Of a stretch of DNA of 64,000 nt, positions 16,549 to 24,418 are shown piece after piece. Each line of letters starts with the position of its first letter. Positions within the stretch are counted from its first letter, which is position 1. The notes beneath the pieces were generated by a model that made no database searches, had not been told where the DNA came from, and saw only the letters and a program-made list of their open reading frames with translations. The stretch is from Haloarchaeobius salinus (lineage in GTDB: Archaea; Halobacteriota; Halobacteria; Halobacteriales; Natrialbaceae). Position numbers and translations under genes: made by a program. The DNA is taken from assembly GCF_024464185.1 (NCBI RefSeq), contig NZ_JANHAU010000001.1, positions 744,001 through 808,000 on the forward strand, read 5' to 3'.

Positions 16549-17750
16549 GTGACGACGACGAGCTCGACTGGTTCGAGAGAGCGGTTCGAGAGCGCCGTGA
16601 CGACCGGGAGGAGGACGAGCGAACGGGCGACGACAGGACGTCGTCGGACGCGGGCGACACCGAGGCCGCGGGCGACGACGCACCGGCGTCCGACCCGTGG
16701 GAACAGCTCGAATCCGCTGACGTCGACGCCGGCGAAGGCGGGGACCCGGACGGGAAACCCGACAGCACCCTCGAGGACCACGCAGAGCCCGACGACGATG
16801 ACGACGACGGCGGGCTGTTCGACGACGACTTCGGCGCGGCGATGGGCGACATCCAGCTCCCCGACACCGGCGGCGGCTCCGACGGGGGTGGGATGGGCGG
16901 CGGAACGGGCCCCGACATCGGCGAGATGGACGGCACCGTCGGCGAGTTCGACCCCGGCGAGTTCGACATGGGCGACGGCGGCGGCCAGTTCGGCATGGGC
17001 GGCGGTGGCAGCCTCGGCGGCTCCAGCTTCGACGACGACGAGTTCGACTCCGACCTGCCCCGCATCGACCTCGGCATCAAGGGCCTCGACGAGATGATAC
17101 AGGGCGGCGTGCCCGAGCGCTCGCTGATGGTCACCATCGGCTCCGCCGGGACCGGGAAGACGACCTTCGGGCTGCAGTTCCTGAACGAGGCGCTGGCGAA
17201 CGGCGAGCGCGCCATCTTCATCACGCTGGAGGAGAGCAGCGAGCGCGTCGTCAACTCCGCCGTCGAGAAGGGGATGCCGTTCGACGAGTACGTCGAGGAC
17301 GACCGGCTCGCCGTCGTCGATATCGACCCCATCGAGATGGCCAACGGCCTCGCCTCCATCCGCTCGGACCTGCCCCGGCTCATCGAGCAGTTCGGCGCGA
17401 CCAGACTCGTCCTCGACTCCGTCTCGCTGCTGGAGATGATGTACGACTCGCGGGCCAAGCGCCGGACCGAGGTGTACGACTTCACGCAGAGCCTGAAGAA
17501 CTCCGGCATCACGACGATGCTGACCAGCGAGGCCAGCGAGGACTCCCCGTTCGTCTCCCGCCACGGCATCGTCGAGTACCTCACCGACGCCGTGTTCATC
17601 CTCCAGTACGTCCGCCCCTCCGACTTCAGGGAGACGCGCCTCGCCGTGGAGATACAGAAGATACGCGACGCGAACCACTCCCGCGAGACGAAGCCCTACG
17701 AGATCACCGACAAGGGCATCTCGGTCCACCGGCAGGCGAACATCTTCTGA
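16545..17750 (+). CDS. KaiC-like RecA-superfamily ATPase with long acidic N-terminal tail
   Basis: 401 residues. The last 230 form one KaiC/RAD55-type domain: IDLGIKGLDEMIQGGVP, Walker A GSAGTGKTT (199-207), catalytic EES region FITLEESSERVV, Walker B RLVLDSVS, and DAVFILQYV. The first 168 residues are disordered, rich in Asp, Gly and Glu (EPDDDDDDGG, GGGMGGGTG, DMGDGGGQFGMGGGG). Single-domain KaiC-like proteins in haloarchaea are signalling ATPases that respond to environment or partner proteins; circadian timing is not implied. A UspA-family gene is convergent 7 nt downstream. The tail is much longer than needed and may be a phase-separating or protein-binding segment (inference). Confidence 0.85.
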   Translation: MSDDDELDWFERAVRERRDDREEDERTGDDRTSSDAGDTEAAGDDAPASDPWEQLESADVDAGEGGDPDGKPDSTLEDHAEPDDDDDDGGLFDDDFGAAMGDIQLPDTGGGSDGGGMGGGTGPDIGEMDGTVGEFDPGEFDMGDGGGQFGMGGGGSLGGSSFDDDEFDSDLPRIDLGIKGLDEMIQGGVPERSLMVTIGSAGTGKTTFGLQFLNEALANGERAIFITLEESSERVVNSAVEKGMPFDEYVEDDRLAVVDIDPIEMANGLASIRSDLPRLIEQFGATRLVLDSVSLLEMMYDSRAKRRTEVYDFTQSLKNSGITTMLTSEASEDSPFVSRHGIVEYLTDAVFILQYVRPSDFRETRLAVEIQKIRDANHSRETKPYEITDKGISVHRQANIF

Positions 17751-17757
17751 GCGACCG

Positions 17758-18186
17758 TCAGCGGACGACCGTCACCGGCACCGGCGACCGCCTGACGACC
17801 GTCTCGGCGACGCTCCCGAGCAGGATGCGGGAGACGCCCGAGCGACCGTGGCTCCCGGTGACGATGTGGTCGCAGTCGTGCTCCCTGGCGTACTCGACGA
17901 TGGTCTTCGACGGCCGCCCGACGACCAGTTCGGTCTCGACCTCGACGCCCGCCGCGGTGGCCAGTTCGGTCGCCTCGCCCAGCCGGGCCTCGGCGTCCTC
18001 GCGGGCCTCCTCGTACCACTCGCTGGCGAACGTCGGCATCGAGAACGCGCGCCGCGAGTTCGCCTCCCCCGGGTCGACGATGGTGAGCACGACCAGCGTC
18101 GCGTCCCCGAACTCCCGGAGTGCGAACTCCAGCGCCTCCGTGGACTGCTCGGAATCGTCGTAGGCGACGAGCACCCGGCGTTCCAT
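17758..18186 (-). CDS. Universal stress protein UspA family
   Basis: 142 residues with one Usp domain. The N-terminal strand RRVLVAYDDSEQS and the ATP-binding motif G-x2-G-x9-G-S/T, here GSHGRSGVSRILLGSVAE, then PVPVTVV at the end, are all present. This places it among ATP-binding Usp proteins, which form dimers and help survival under stress by unknown means. Start at 18186 (MERRVLVAY). Single gene between the KaiC-like gene and herA. No regulatory site is clear beyond a weak AT-rich element around 18209. Confidence 0.93.
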   Translation of the reverse strand: MERRVLVAYDDSEQSTEALEFALREFGDATLVVLTIVDPGEANSRRAFSMPTFASEWYEEAREDAEARLGEATELATAAGVEVETELVVGRPSKTIVEYAREHDCDHIVTGSHGRSGVSRILLGSVAETVVRRSPVPVTVVR

Positions 18187-18242
18187 GCCAGGTAGTAGCA
18201 CGAGAAGGGTAGTAAAGCTTCCACCCGTCCGCGGGCCGTCGG

Positions 18243-20084
18243 CTATCGCCCGTGCTCGGTCACACACGTCGACAGCCCGATGCACTCGACCGGTTCGGAG
18301 TTGTCGGGCGAGTAGACGACCATCTGTCCCTTCTCCATGTAGGGCACCTTGCTCTCCAGGTTCGGTGGGATGTTGACGGACTTGATGGCGTCCTCGTCGC
18401 CGAGGTTGAGCACGACCTTCGTGTTGACCTGCTTGAACACCGGGTCGGCGATGTCCTGGGGGTCCTGCGTGATGAGGAACAGCCCCAGCCGCTCCTTCCG
18501 GCCCTGCTTGGCGGCGTCGGTGAACTTCGAGATGACCTTCCGGGCCTGCACGTTGTCGGCGTCGGTGAGGAAGTTGTGCGCCTCGTCCATGCCGAGGACG
18601 AGCGGCGTCTCCTTGATGCGGTCGTGGGTCGGGTCGTTCGAGAGCTTCTCGTCGACGAGCAGGCTGGCGAGCGCGAGCACGACCGTCGTCGTCGCCCGGG
18701 TGTCGTTGACGTGGTAGGTCGGGACGACCGAGATACCGCCGGGGCGGACGAACTCGTGGACGAGCTCGGTGATGGGCCGGGCGGCCTGGTCGAACACGTC
18801 GCCGAAGCCGTACGTTCGGCGCTTGACGGCGTCGAACGTGGCCTCGTGAACCCTTCCAGATTCATCCAGTTCCTCCTTCAGCGCGGGGTCGTCGAGGAAC
18901 CGGCGGAACTCCTCGTAGGTCCCCCCGTTCCCGTGCTGGTCGAAGAACCGTTTGAGGAGGTACTTCAGCGCCGGGTACTGGTTGTCGTTCAGGCCCGCGC
19001 TGGCGACGAGCCAGGGACGCGAGCGCACCATCGAGAACGGCACCGTGAACTCGACCTGCTCGGCGCGGTGGTGGTCGGCGGCGTAGGTCGCCTGCCCGAC
19101 CTTCGGGACGAACGCCGTCGTGTCCGAGACGCCGCCGTGGGCGATGCCCTCGCGTTCGAGCCGGCGGGCGAACGCGTCGGTCATCCCCGGGTTGTCGTCG
19201 TGCATCTGGGCGTACTCGTCCTGCGGGTCGAACATGACCAGCGCCGGGGTGACGGAGCGGCCGTCCTCCATGGGGTAGGTACGCTCGTCGGCGACGTACT
19301 GCCGGAGGATGTTCTTCGCGCCGTGGGTCTTCCCCGAGCCGGTGCCGCCGGCGACGAGGGTGTGCCGGAAGACGAGCGGGTCACCGGAGTCGTAGTCGTC
19401 CTTCAGCCGGTAGTCGATGGTCGGCGGCTCGGCATTGGTCGTGACCTTCTCGCCGCCGACGGAGAGGTGTCCGATGAAGACGCCCTCCTCGGGCATCTTC
19501 AGCCCCGTCTTGATCTCGGTGGTGTCGTCGGCCTCGCGGACGACGGTCTCGGGCTTGGGGACGCGGTCGACCATCCGGCGGGTGAGCTCGCCGTCCTGCT
19601 CGAACAGCACCGCCATCGGCTCCAGCGTCGCCATGAACTTGTAGTCGGCCTCGTCGATGCCGTCGCGGCGCATCGCCCGCCGGGCGTGGATCTCGGTGGC
19701 GTCGTCGGCGTGGAACGCCTGTGCGTACTCCAGCCCGGTGATGCGACAGAACAGCCGCTCGCCGTCGGGGTAGGGGACGAGCAGGTAGGAGCCAATGCGG
19801 ACGTTCGGCCGGTTGCCCGTCGTGACGTACGCCCGGAGCTGGGTGTCCTCCTCGCGCTCGCAGATCTGCAGGCCCTCGGAGACCGCGATGGTGCCGATGC
19901 CGCGGTCGCTCCCCCGGGGAGAGACGTCGAGCGGCTCGAACTCGTCTTCTCGGGCGGATCCACCGCCGTCCCCGGCGGAGTCGTCTGCCGCCGGTGGCGC
20001 GTCGTCGCCACCGTCCGTCCCGCCCGACGACACGGGCCCGTCGTCGCCGCCGTCGAAGTCGCCGAAATCGCCGAGGTCGGTCAT
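18243..20084 (-). CDS. herA: HerA-type DNA translocase/helicase
   Basis: 613 residues. After a disordered acidic N-terminus (about 1-55) comes a HAS-barrel-like beta domain, then a hexameric FtsK/HerA motor: Walker A VAGGTGSGKTHG (246-253), Walker B GMDEAHNFL, a sensor region GLFLITQDPQD, and PYMEKGQMVVYSP at the end. HerA pumps DNA and with NurA resects broken ends for homologous recombination. The nuclease nurA lies 0.7 kb upstream on the same strand, which supports the assignment. Start at 20084; an upstream in-frame ATG at 20111 would add nine residues. Confidence 0.88.
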   Translation of the reverse strand: MTDLGDFGDFDGGDDGPVSSGGTDGGDDAPPAADDSAGDGGGSAREDEFEPLDVSPRGSDRGIGTIAVSEGLQICEREEDTQLRAYVTTGNRPNVRIGSYLLVPYPDGERLFCRITGLEYAQAFHADDATEIHARRAMRRDGIDEADYKFMATLEPMAVLFEQDGELTRRMVDRVPKPETVVREADDTTEIKTGLKMPEEGVFIGHLSVGGEKVTTNAEPPTIDYRLKDDYDSGDPLVFRHTLVAGGTGSGKTHGAKNILRQYVADERTYPMEDGRSVTPALVMFDPQDEYAQMHDDNPGMTDAFARRLEREGIAHGGVSDTTAFVPKVGQATYAADHHRAEQVEFTVPFSMVRSRPWLVASAGLNDNQYPALKYLLKRFFDQHGNGGTYEEFRRFLDDPALKEELDESGRVHEATFDAVKRRTYGFGDVFDQAARPITELVHEFVRPGGISVVPTYHVNDTRATTTVVLALASLLVDEKLSNDPTHDRIKETPLVLGMDEAHNFLTDADNVQARKVISKFTDAAKQGRKERLGLFLITQDPQDIADPVFKQVNTKVVLNLGDEDAIKSVNIPPNLESKVPYMEKGQMVVYSPDNSEPVECIGLSTCVTEHGR

Positions 20085-20199
20085 GTCAGGCCCAATGACG
20101 TCCGGGGTCAAACCCGTTTCCCATCCAGTGACCCGGTGTACCGACTCCGGAACCCGCGGCCCGCCTTTTTGATCCCGTGGACACGAGCGTGGAACGACG

Positions 20200-20403
20200 A
20201 TGCGAAAAGCCCTGCTACAGCTCCTCCTGTTCGCCGGCTACGTGGTCGTCACCTTCGGTTGGTTCCTCACGTCGGCCGGGAGCGCGGTGACCCTCGTCGT
20301 CGGTGTCAATCTCGGTGTCGGACTCACCGGCGCAGCTCTGTCGGCCCTCAAGCTGTATCGTCCCGACAGGTACCAGTTCGTATACGAGGCCGAGAAGACG
20401 TGA
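20200..20403 (+). CDS. Small two-helix membrane protein (67 aa)
   Basis: 67 residues with two hydrophobic segments, LLQLLLFAGYVVVTFGWFLT and AVTLVVGVNLGVGLTGAALSAL, and a short cytosolic-looking tail (KLYRPDRYQFVYEAEKT). No functional motif. It sits on the plus strand between herA and nurA, which are both minus. Third codon positions are G/C-rich, supporting a real gene. A T-rich element lies about 30 nt upstream (20163-20169). Function unknown. Confidence 0.65.
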   Translation: MRKALLQLLLFAGYVVVTFGWFLTSAGSAVTLVVGVNLGVGLTGAALSALKLYRPDRYQFVYEAEKT

Positions 20404-20461
20404 CCGGCCCCCAGACCTGTAGCCCGCGTCCTTATCCGGCCCCGGCACATAGGAGCGGGCC

Positions 20462-20797
20462 ATGTTGCTCGTACGCGGAAGTGCGGCCGGCACCGACCTG
20501 ACGGGGACCATCTACGAACGCGGCGAGGAGGCCCCGCAGTTCCGGGGTGCCCCCGACGAGGACGCGCCGTACGTCTGGGTCTGCGACGAGTTCTACGCGG
20601 TCGAGAGTGGCGGGACCGCACAGCAGGTCGACGGCGAGACGGTCAACGTGGCCTTCGAGTCGCCGATGCCGCGCGGCTTCGAGACGAAGGAGCAGGCCGT
20701 CGCGGCGGCCGAGGAGCACGTCCGCACGCAGTTCGCCCGCATCGGCGTCGACCCCGCCGACGTCGAGGTGACGACGACGAAGGCCGAACCGGCCTGA
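20462..20797 (+). CDS. Hypothetical haloarchaeal protein (111 aa)
   Basis: 111 residues, acidic, with a beta-rich N-terminal half (LVRGSAAGTDLTGTIYERG, YVWVCDEFYAVESG) and a helical C-terminal half (EQAVAAAEEHVRTQFARIG, DPADVEVTTTKAEPA). No membrane segment, Cys pair or catalytic motif. It lies 58 nt after the small membrane protein on the same strand, possibly one unit, and is convergent with nurA, 21 nt away. Function unknown; its position between herA and nurA makes a link to DNA-end processing worth a test but nothing in the sequence shows it. Confidence 0.7.
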   Translation: MLLVRGSAAGTDLTGTIYERGEEAPQFRGAPDEDAPYVWVCDEFYAVESGGTAQQVDGETVNVAFESPMPRGFETKEQAVAAAEEHVRTQFARIGVDPADVEVTTTKAEPA

Positions 20798-20818
20798 GCG
20801 CAGTCGAGACGGTTATTC

Positions 20819-22072
20819 TCAGCCGCCCCAGCGCACGTCGTCGTAGTTCCGGGCGCGCCGGGCGTCGAAGCTCTCCTCCAGCGTCTCCCGGAGCGCGCGC
20901 TTCTCGTCGCGGCTGATGCGCGCGAGCTCGTCGGCCTTCGAGACCGCGCGGGGTGGGCCCGACTCGGCGGCGACCTCCTGCATCGCAAAGAGTCGTAGGT
21001 CCTCACGCAGGTCCGCGTCCTTCGTGAACGCGTGGGGCGCTTCGAGCCGGTAGACGACGTCCTCGCGGGGGTCGTACACCATGCAGAACGTGACCTCGTA
21101 GTCGGCGTCGTCGAGCCGCCGCTCCACGCCGAGGGCATCGCCGTCGGTCGAGAGCGGACGGTCGACGCCGCCCCGCGACCGGAACCAGTTCGTGCAGGTG
21201 AGCCGGCCCGTGTCGCGCTCGTACTCGCCGGTGTCGTCGGGCTCGCGGCGTTCGAGCACCCGCGAGAAGAACGCGGCGTCGTCGACCCAGGGGGCCTGCC
21301 CGCCCTGCTGCCGGACGACCTGCGTGACGACCTTCGAGGCGGGGTTCTTCACGAAGCCGACGAGCGGCACGTCGCGGTCGACGAACGTCTCCACGAGTTC
21401 GACGTAGTTCGCGACGACCTCGCGGGGCTGGTCCTCCTCGGCCAGCAGGGTCGCCAGCTCCGGGTGGCGGTCTGCCCACTTCAGCAGCCCCTTCGGGTAG
21501 AGCGGCCCGTCGAGCACGAGCAGGTCGTCCACCTCGGCCGCGTGTTCGAGCGCGTGGCTCGACTCCGCGAGGTAGAGCGCCAGCGCGTGGACGACGCCCT
21601 CCTCGAACCGGTTGACGTGTGGCGCGTGGCGGATCTGCGACCGGATGAACCCCTCGTCTCCCTCCTCCCAGTCGGCCTCGTCCACGTCGACCGTCGCGTC
21701 GTTCGTGTGGACGGTCATCACGAGCGTGCGCGCCCGGTGCAGGTCGAGCTCCGACGGCGTCGACGACATCGCGGCCTGCGCGATGTCGAGCACCAGCCCG
21801 TTCGTGAACGTCGTCGGGTTGATGGTGCCGGAGTCGAGCCCGTGGACCGTCTCGAACGCCGTCCCGGTCAGCGCCACGTCCTCCACCGGTGCGGTGTGTC
21901 GCGCCAGCCCGTCGAGCGGTTCGAGCACCGTCCGGCCGTCGTGGACCAGCGGGTCCAGGAACCCGTTCCAGACCGTCTCGGCGAACTCCCGGTGGTCCGA
22001 CTCGTCGACGTCGTACCGGATGCGGCGGGCAAGCTCCGCGATGCCGTCGAAGTGCACCGGGTCGAGCGTCAT
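20819..22072 (-). CDS. nurA: NurA-domain DNA-end nuclease
   Basis: 417 residues. The fold is the RNase H-like NurA type: a conserved Asp in VDDLLVLDGPLYPKGLLKW with the following helix WADRHPELATLL, a second motif VPLVGFVKNPASKVVTQVV, and a late acidic motif before RLEAPHAF. The usual N-terminal Asp ligand region is GLDSGTINPTTF. NurA digests DNA from the 5-prime end with Mn and pairs with HerA, encoded 0.7 kb downstream. Start at 22072 (MTLDPVHFD); a TATA element (22096-22103) fits. Identification is based on motif pattern and herA proximity; the family is divergent, so certainty is moderate. Confidence 0.75.
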   Translation of the reverse strand: MTLDPVHFDGIAELARRIRYDVDESDHREFAETVWNGFLDPLVHDGRTVLEPLDGLARHTAPVEDVALTGTAFETVHGLDSGTINPTTFTNGLVLDIAQAAMSSTPSELDLHRARTLVMTVHTNDATVDVDEADWEEGDEGFIRSQIRHAPHVNRFEEGVVHALALYLAESSHALEHAAEVDDLLVLDGPLYPKGLLKWADRHPELATLLAEEDQPREVVANYVELVETFVDRDVPLVGFVKNPASKVVTQVVRQQGGQAPWVDDAAFFSRVLERREPDDTGEYERDTGRLTCTNWFRSRGGVDRPLSTDGDALGVERRLDDADYEVTFCMVYDPREDVVYRLEAPHAFTKDADLREDLRLFAMQEVAAESGPPRAVSKADELARISRDEKRALRETLEESFDARRARNYDDVRWGG

Positions 22073-22095
22073 ACCACGGCGGTTCGCCCGCAGCG

Positions 22096-22138
22096 GGTAA
22101 AAACCGACGGTTAACTCGGTTCCGTGTTCAAATTTATC
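22096..22138. promoter_or_regulatory. Divergent promoters for nurA and the DUF zinc-ribbon gene
   Basis: gggtaaaaac around 22096-22103 reads gtttttaccc on the minus strand, 24 nt from the nurA start. aatttatc (22131-22138) is a plus-strand TATA element for the gene at 22176. The region is AT-rich between two GC-rich genes. Confidence 0.5.
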
Positions 22139-22175
22139 AACGGTCTTATGTTTCGTGCTGTCGGAGCTAGTCGTA

Positions 22176-22433
22176 ATGGCAGACCTGGGTGCAGACCCCG
22201 TCCAGACCGAAGCCGACGCGGAGTACGACTGGCGGCGGACCGACGACGGCGTCCGCATCTTCGACCCCGACAACCCCGACGCGTGGGTCGAGATGTCGTT
22301 CGAGGCCGGCGTCGACCCCGAACACCGCCTGTTCATGGTCTGTGACGACTGCGGGGCCGTCTTCGCACAACGGACGCGCCCGGGGAACGGCTCCCGGTGT
22401 GGCGACTGCGGTGCCGAGTTCGTGTCCGAGTAA
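22176..22433 (+). CDS. Small zinc-ribbon protein (85 aa)
   Basis: 85 residues. The acidic N-terminal half (YDWRRTDDGVRIFDPDNPDA, AWVEMSFEAGVD) precedes a C-terminal zinc ribbon with CDDC and CGDC and the linker GAVFAQRTRPGNGSR. This is a conserved haloarchaeal small-protein type of unknown role. ATG at 22176 is chosen because an upstream in-frame start (22155) would overlap the promoter region. A T-rich tract follows the stop codon. Confidence 0.8.
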   Translation: MADLGADPVQTEADAEYDWRRTDDGVRIFDPDNPDAWVEMSFEAGVDPEHRLFMVCDDCGAVFAQRTRPGNGSRCGDCGAEFVSE

Positions 22434-22436
22434 CTC

Positions 22437-22451
22437 ATTTTCGTTCTGTTT
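22437..22451 (+). terminator. T-rich tract after the zinc-ribbon gene
   Basis: attttcgttctgttt begins 4 nt after the stop at 22433. Archaeal RNA polymerase commonly ends at such U-rich tracts. No stem precedes it. Assignment is by position and composition only. Confidence 0.35.
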
Positions 22452-22512
22452 CCCCGTCCTTCGTGACGTGAGTGCGATTGTTACGTGAGTTGGGGCCCGA
22501 CTGGCGACACGA

Positions 22513-22574
22513 ACAGCCAGAAAGCCCCGCCAGCCGTGGGAACAGACTCGGCCGCAAACAGCCAGAAAGCCCCG
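22513..22574 (+). repeat. Pair of 17-bp direct repeats opening a gene-free block
   Basis: acagccagaaagccccg occurs at 22513-22529 and again exactly at 22558-22574, 45 bp apart start to start. I do not see other copies in the window. The pair stands at the left end of a 747-bp gene-free block (22434-23180) rich in palindromes. Confidence 0.8.
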
Positions 22575-22580
22575 AGTTCT

Positions 22581-22999
22581 CGGCTCCCGGGAGCCGCGCT
22601 GTCGTTCGAGAGAGCGAAGCTCTCTCGTGATGACGAAAGACGCCGGAGGCGTCTTTCGAACCACGCTCATCGTCCCTGCGGTGCTTGCGGGCTCCGGGTT
22701 CGCCGAGAACCTCGCCCCTTTCAGTCCCACCGTCGGAGCAAGCTCCGACGAGCCCCCGTTCGCTCGCAGGCTCGCTCACGGGGACACCCCGCACAGCACC
22801 GCGACCGCACCGCGCCAGCCCTCCCCCTCGACACCCACGCGCCTGCCGGCGCGGGGTGTCTTGGCCGTGTGGCCGGTGGCGGCGTCGCCGGACTTCCCGG
22901 CAGGGCGCGCGCTGGCGAGGGATGAGAAGTGCAACGGAGCGAGCATCGGTCACGAAACGCGTGCGTTTCGTGAGCCCGCCGGAGATCTCTGACCTCCGG
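22581..22999. repeat. Cluster of short perfect palindromes (gene-free block 22434-23180)
   Basis: Hairpins seen by eye: a 16-bp palindrome cggctcccgggagccg (22581-22596); cgagagagc/gctctctcg (22607-22615, 22619-22627); cgaaagacgcc/ggcgtctttcg (22634-22644, 22648-22658); cgtcggagc/gctccgacg (22731-22739, 22742-22750); gacaccccgc/gcggggtgtc (22783-22792, 22851-22860); tcacgaaacgc/gcgtttcgtga (22950-22960, 22963-22973); ccggag/ctccgg (22979-22984, 22994-22999). Loops are two or three bases in four of them. Several frames across the block are open but have no recognisable protein; I treat it as non-coding. It may be a degenerate repetitive element or structured RNA. Spacer 23000-23180 holds nothing else recognisable. 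Confidence 0.7.
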
Positions 23000-23180
23000 A
23001 GATGCGAGAGGCCGGGGAGACCCGAGGTGCGGTGCTGTGCGGTCAGGTGGGAGTGAACGGGGTCGAGCGGGCGGGGACGTTCTGGCCGTTCGAGTTCACT
23101 GCTGGTCCTCCCGTGACCACTCTCGACCATGTGTTCGGACCGCGTTCCTTTTGCCGACCGCCACGAAACACACGGCCGAC

Positions 23181-24071
23181 ATGAACGAACGGGCGGCGCT
23201 CTCGCTCGTCGGCGGCCTCGTCGACCACGCGGGGGACGACGCGGCGGTCGTCGACGGGACGGTCGTGACGACGGACATGCTCCACGACCGGACGGACTTC
23301 CCGGCGGGGACGACGCGGTACACGGCGGGCTGGCGGGCGGTCGGCGCGTCGCTGTCGGACGTGGCGGCGACGGGGGCGGCGGCGACGGCGGCGGTGGCGG
23401 TGTACGCGGCACCGGCGTTCACGGAGCCCGAACTCCGCGACTTCCTGCGGGGTGCGACGGACGTCTGCGAGGCGGTCGACGCGGAGTACGTCGGCGGCGA
23501 CCTCGACACGCACCAGGAGTTCACGGTGGCGACGACGGCGCTCGGGCGGACGGACGACCCGGTGGGTCGGGACGGCGCGGAACCGGGCGACCGGCTCTGC
23601 GTGACCGGGACGCTGGGGCGGAGCGGTGCGGCGCTGCGGCTGTTCGAGGCGGGCGAGACGGAGCGCGCGAACGAGCTGTTCCGGTTCGAGCCGCGCGTGG
23701 CGGCGGGGCTGGCGCTGGCCGAGCACGCGACGGCGATGATGGACTCGAGCGACGGGCTGGCACGCTCCTGTCACCAGCTCGCGGAGGCGAGCGGCTGCGG
23801 GTTGGCGCTCGACGGCGAGGCGGTGCCGGTCGACGACGTGGTGCGCGAGGTCGCCGGGAGCGAGGAGACGGTCCGCGAACTGGGCTGGTTCTTCGGCGAG
23901 GACTTCGAGCTGGTCTGTACCGTCCCAGAGGAGCGGGTCGGGGACGCCCGTGACGACTGCCCGATTCCACTGTCGGTCGTCGGCGAGGTCACCGCGGGCG
24001 ACGACGGCGACGTGTTCGTCACCGTCGACGGGGAGCGGCTGCCGGACCGCGGGTTCACCCACGGCGAGTGA
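23181..24071 (+). CDS. thiL: Thiamine-monophosphate kinase
   Basis: 296 residues of the PurM-like ATPase fold, converts thiamine phosphate to thiamine diphosphate, the active cofactor. Motifs: DDAAVVDGTVVTTDML (ATP/Mg site Asp residues), GWRAVGASLSDVAATGA, AEYVGGDLDTHQEF and MMDSSDGLARSCHQLAE, then FFGEDFELVCTVP. Slightly short but complete. Start at 23181 follows the family. It is preceded by the palindrome-rich block and followed by purS. thiC, which makes the pyrimidine half of thiamine, is 31 kb away. Confidence 0.93.
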   Translation: MNERAALSLVGGLVDHAGDDAAVVDGTVVTTDMLHDRTDFPAGTTRYTAGWRAVGASLSDVAATGAAATAAVAVYAAPAFTEPELRDFLRGATDVCEAVDAEYVGGDLDTHQEFTVATTALGRTDDPVGRDGAEPGDRLCVTGTLGRSGAALRLFEAGETERANELFRFEPRVAAGLALAEHATAMMDSSDGLARSCHQLAEASGCGLALDGEAVPVDDVVREVAGSEETVRELGWFFGEDFELVCTVPEERVGDARDDCPIPLSVVGEVTAGDDGDVFVTVDGERLPDRGFTHGE

Positions 24072-24163
24072 GTCCGGCGGCCCCGCACGGAATACTATCC
24101 ACGAACGTGCATCACCGACGCGAGTCACAAGAGTTTTTGAACACGAACGCGCCTGTCCAGGTG

Positions 24164-24418
24164 ATGAGCGCCTACACCGCCACGGTGACCGTCCGACTCA
24201 AGCAGGGAGTCCTCGACCCCGAGGCCGAGACGACCAAGCGCGCGCTGGAGCGTCTCGGCTTCGAGCTCTCGGGGCTGCGCTCGGCCGACCGCTTCGAGGT
24301 CGACCTCGACGCCACAGACGAGGATGCGGCCCGCGAGCGCGCCGCCGAGATGGCAGAGCGCCTGCTCGCGAACCCGACCATCCACGACTACGACGTGGAG
24401 GTCGCCCCGCGCGAATGA
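24164..24418 (+). CDS. purS: FGAM synthase subunit PurS
   Basis: 84 residues. The small subunit of the three-part formylglycinamidine ribonucleotide synthase, step 4 of purine synthesis, which couples PurQ and PurL. Pattern: YTATVTVRLKQGVLDPEAET, LERLGFELSGLRSADRFEVD, and a helix RAAEMAERLLANPTIHDYDV; these are the usual PurS elements. ATG at 24164 matches family length. It overlaps purQ by four bases (ATGA), so they form an operon. gtttttga at 24133-24140 is a TATA-like element. purL is not in the window. Confidence 0.94.
   Translation: MSAYTATVTVRLKQGVLDPEAETTKRALERLGFELSGLRSADRFEVDLDATDEDAARERAAEMAERLLANPTIHDYDVEVAPRE

Noticed and set aside
22485-23056. Several open frames in the palindrome-rich block
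   Set aside because: No recognisable domain, Arg/Ser/Pro-rich, and the palindromes themselves produce the residues; not called as genes.
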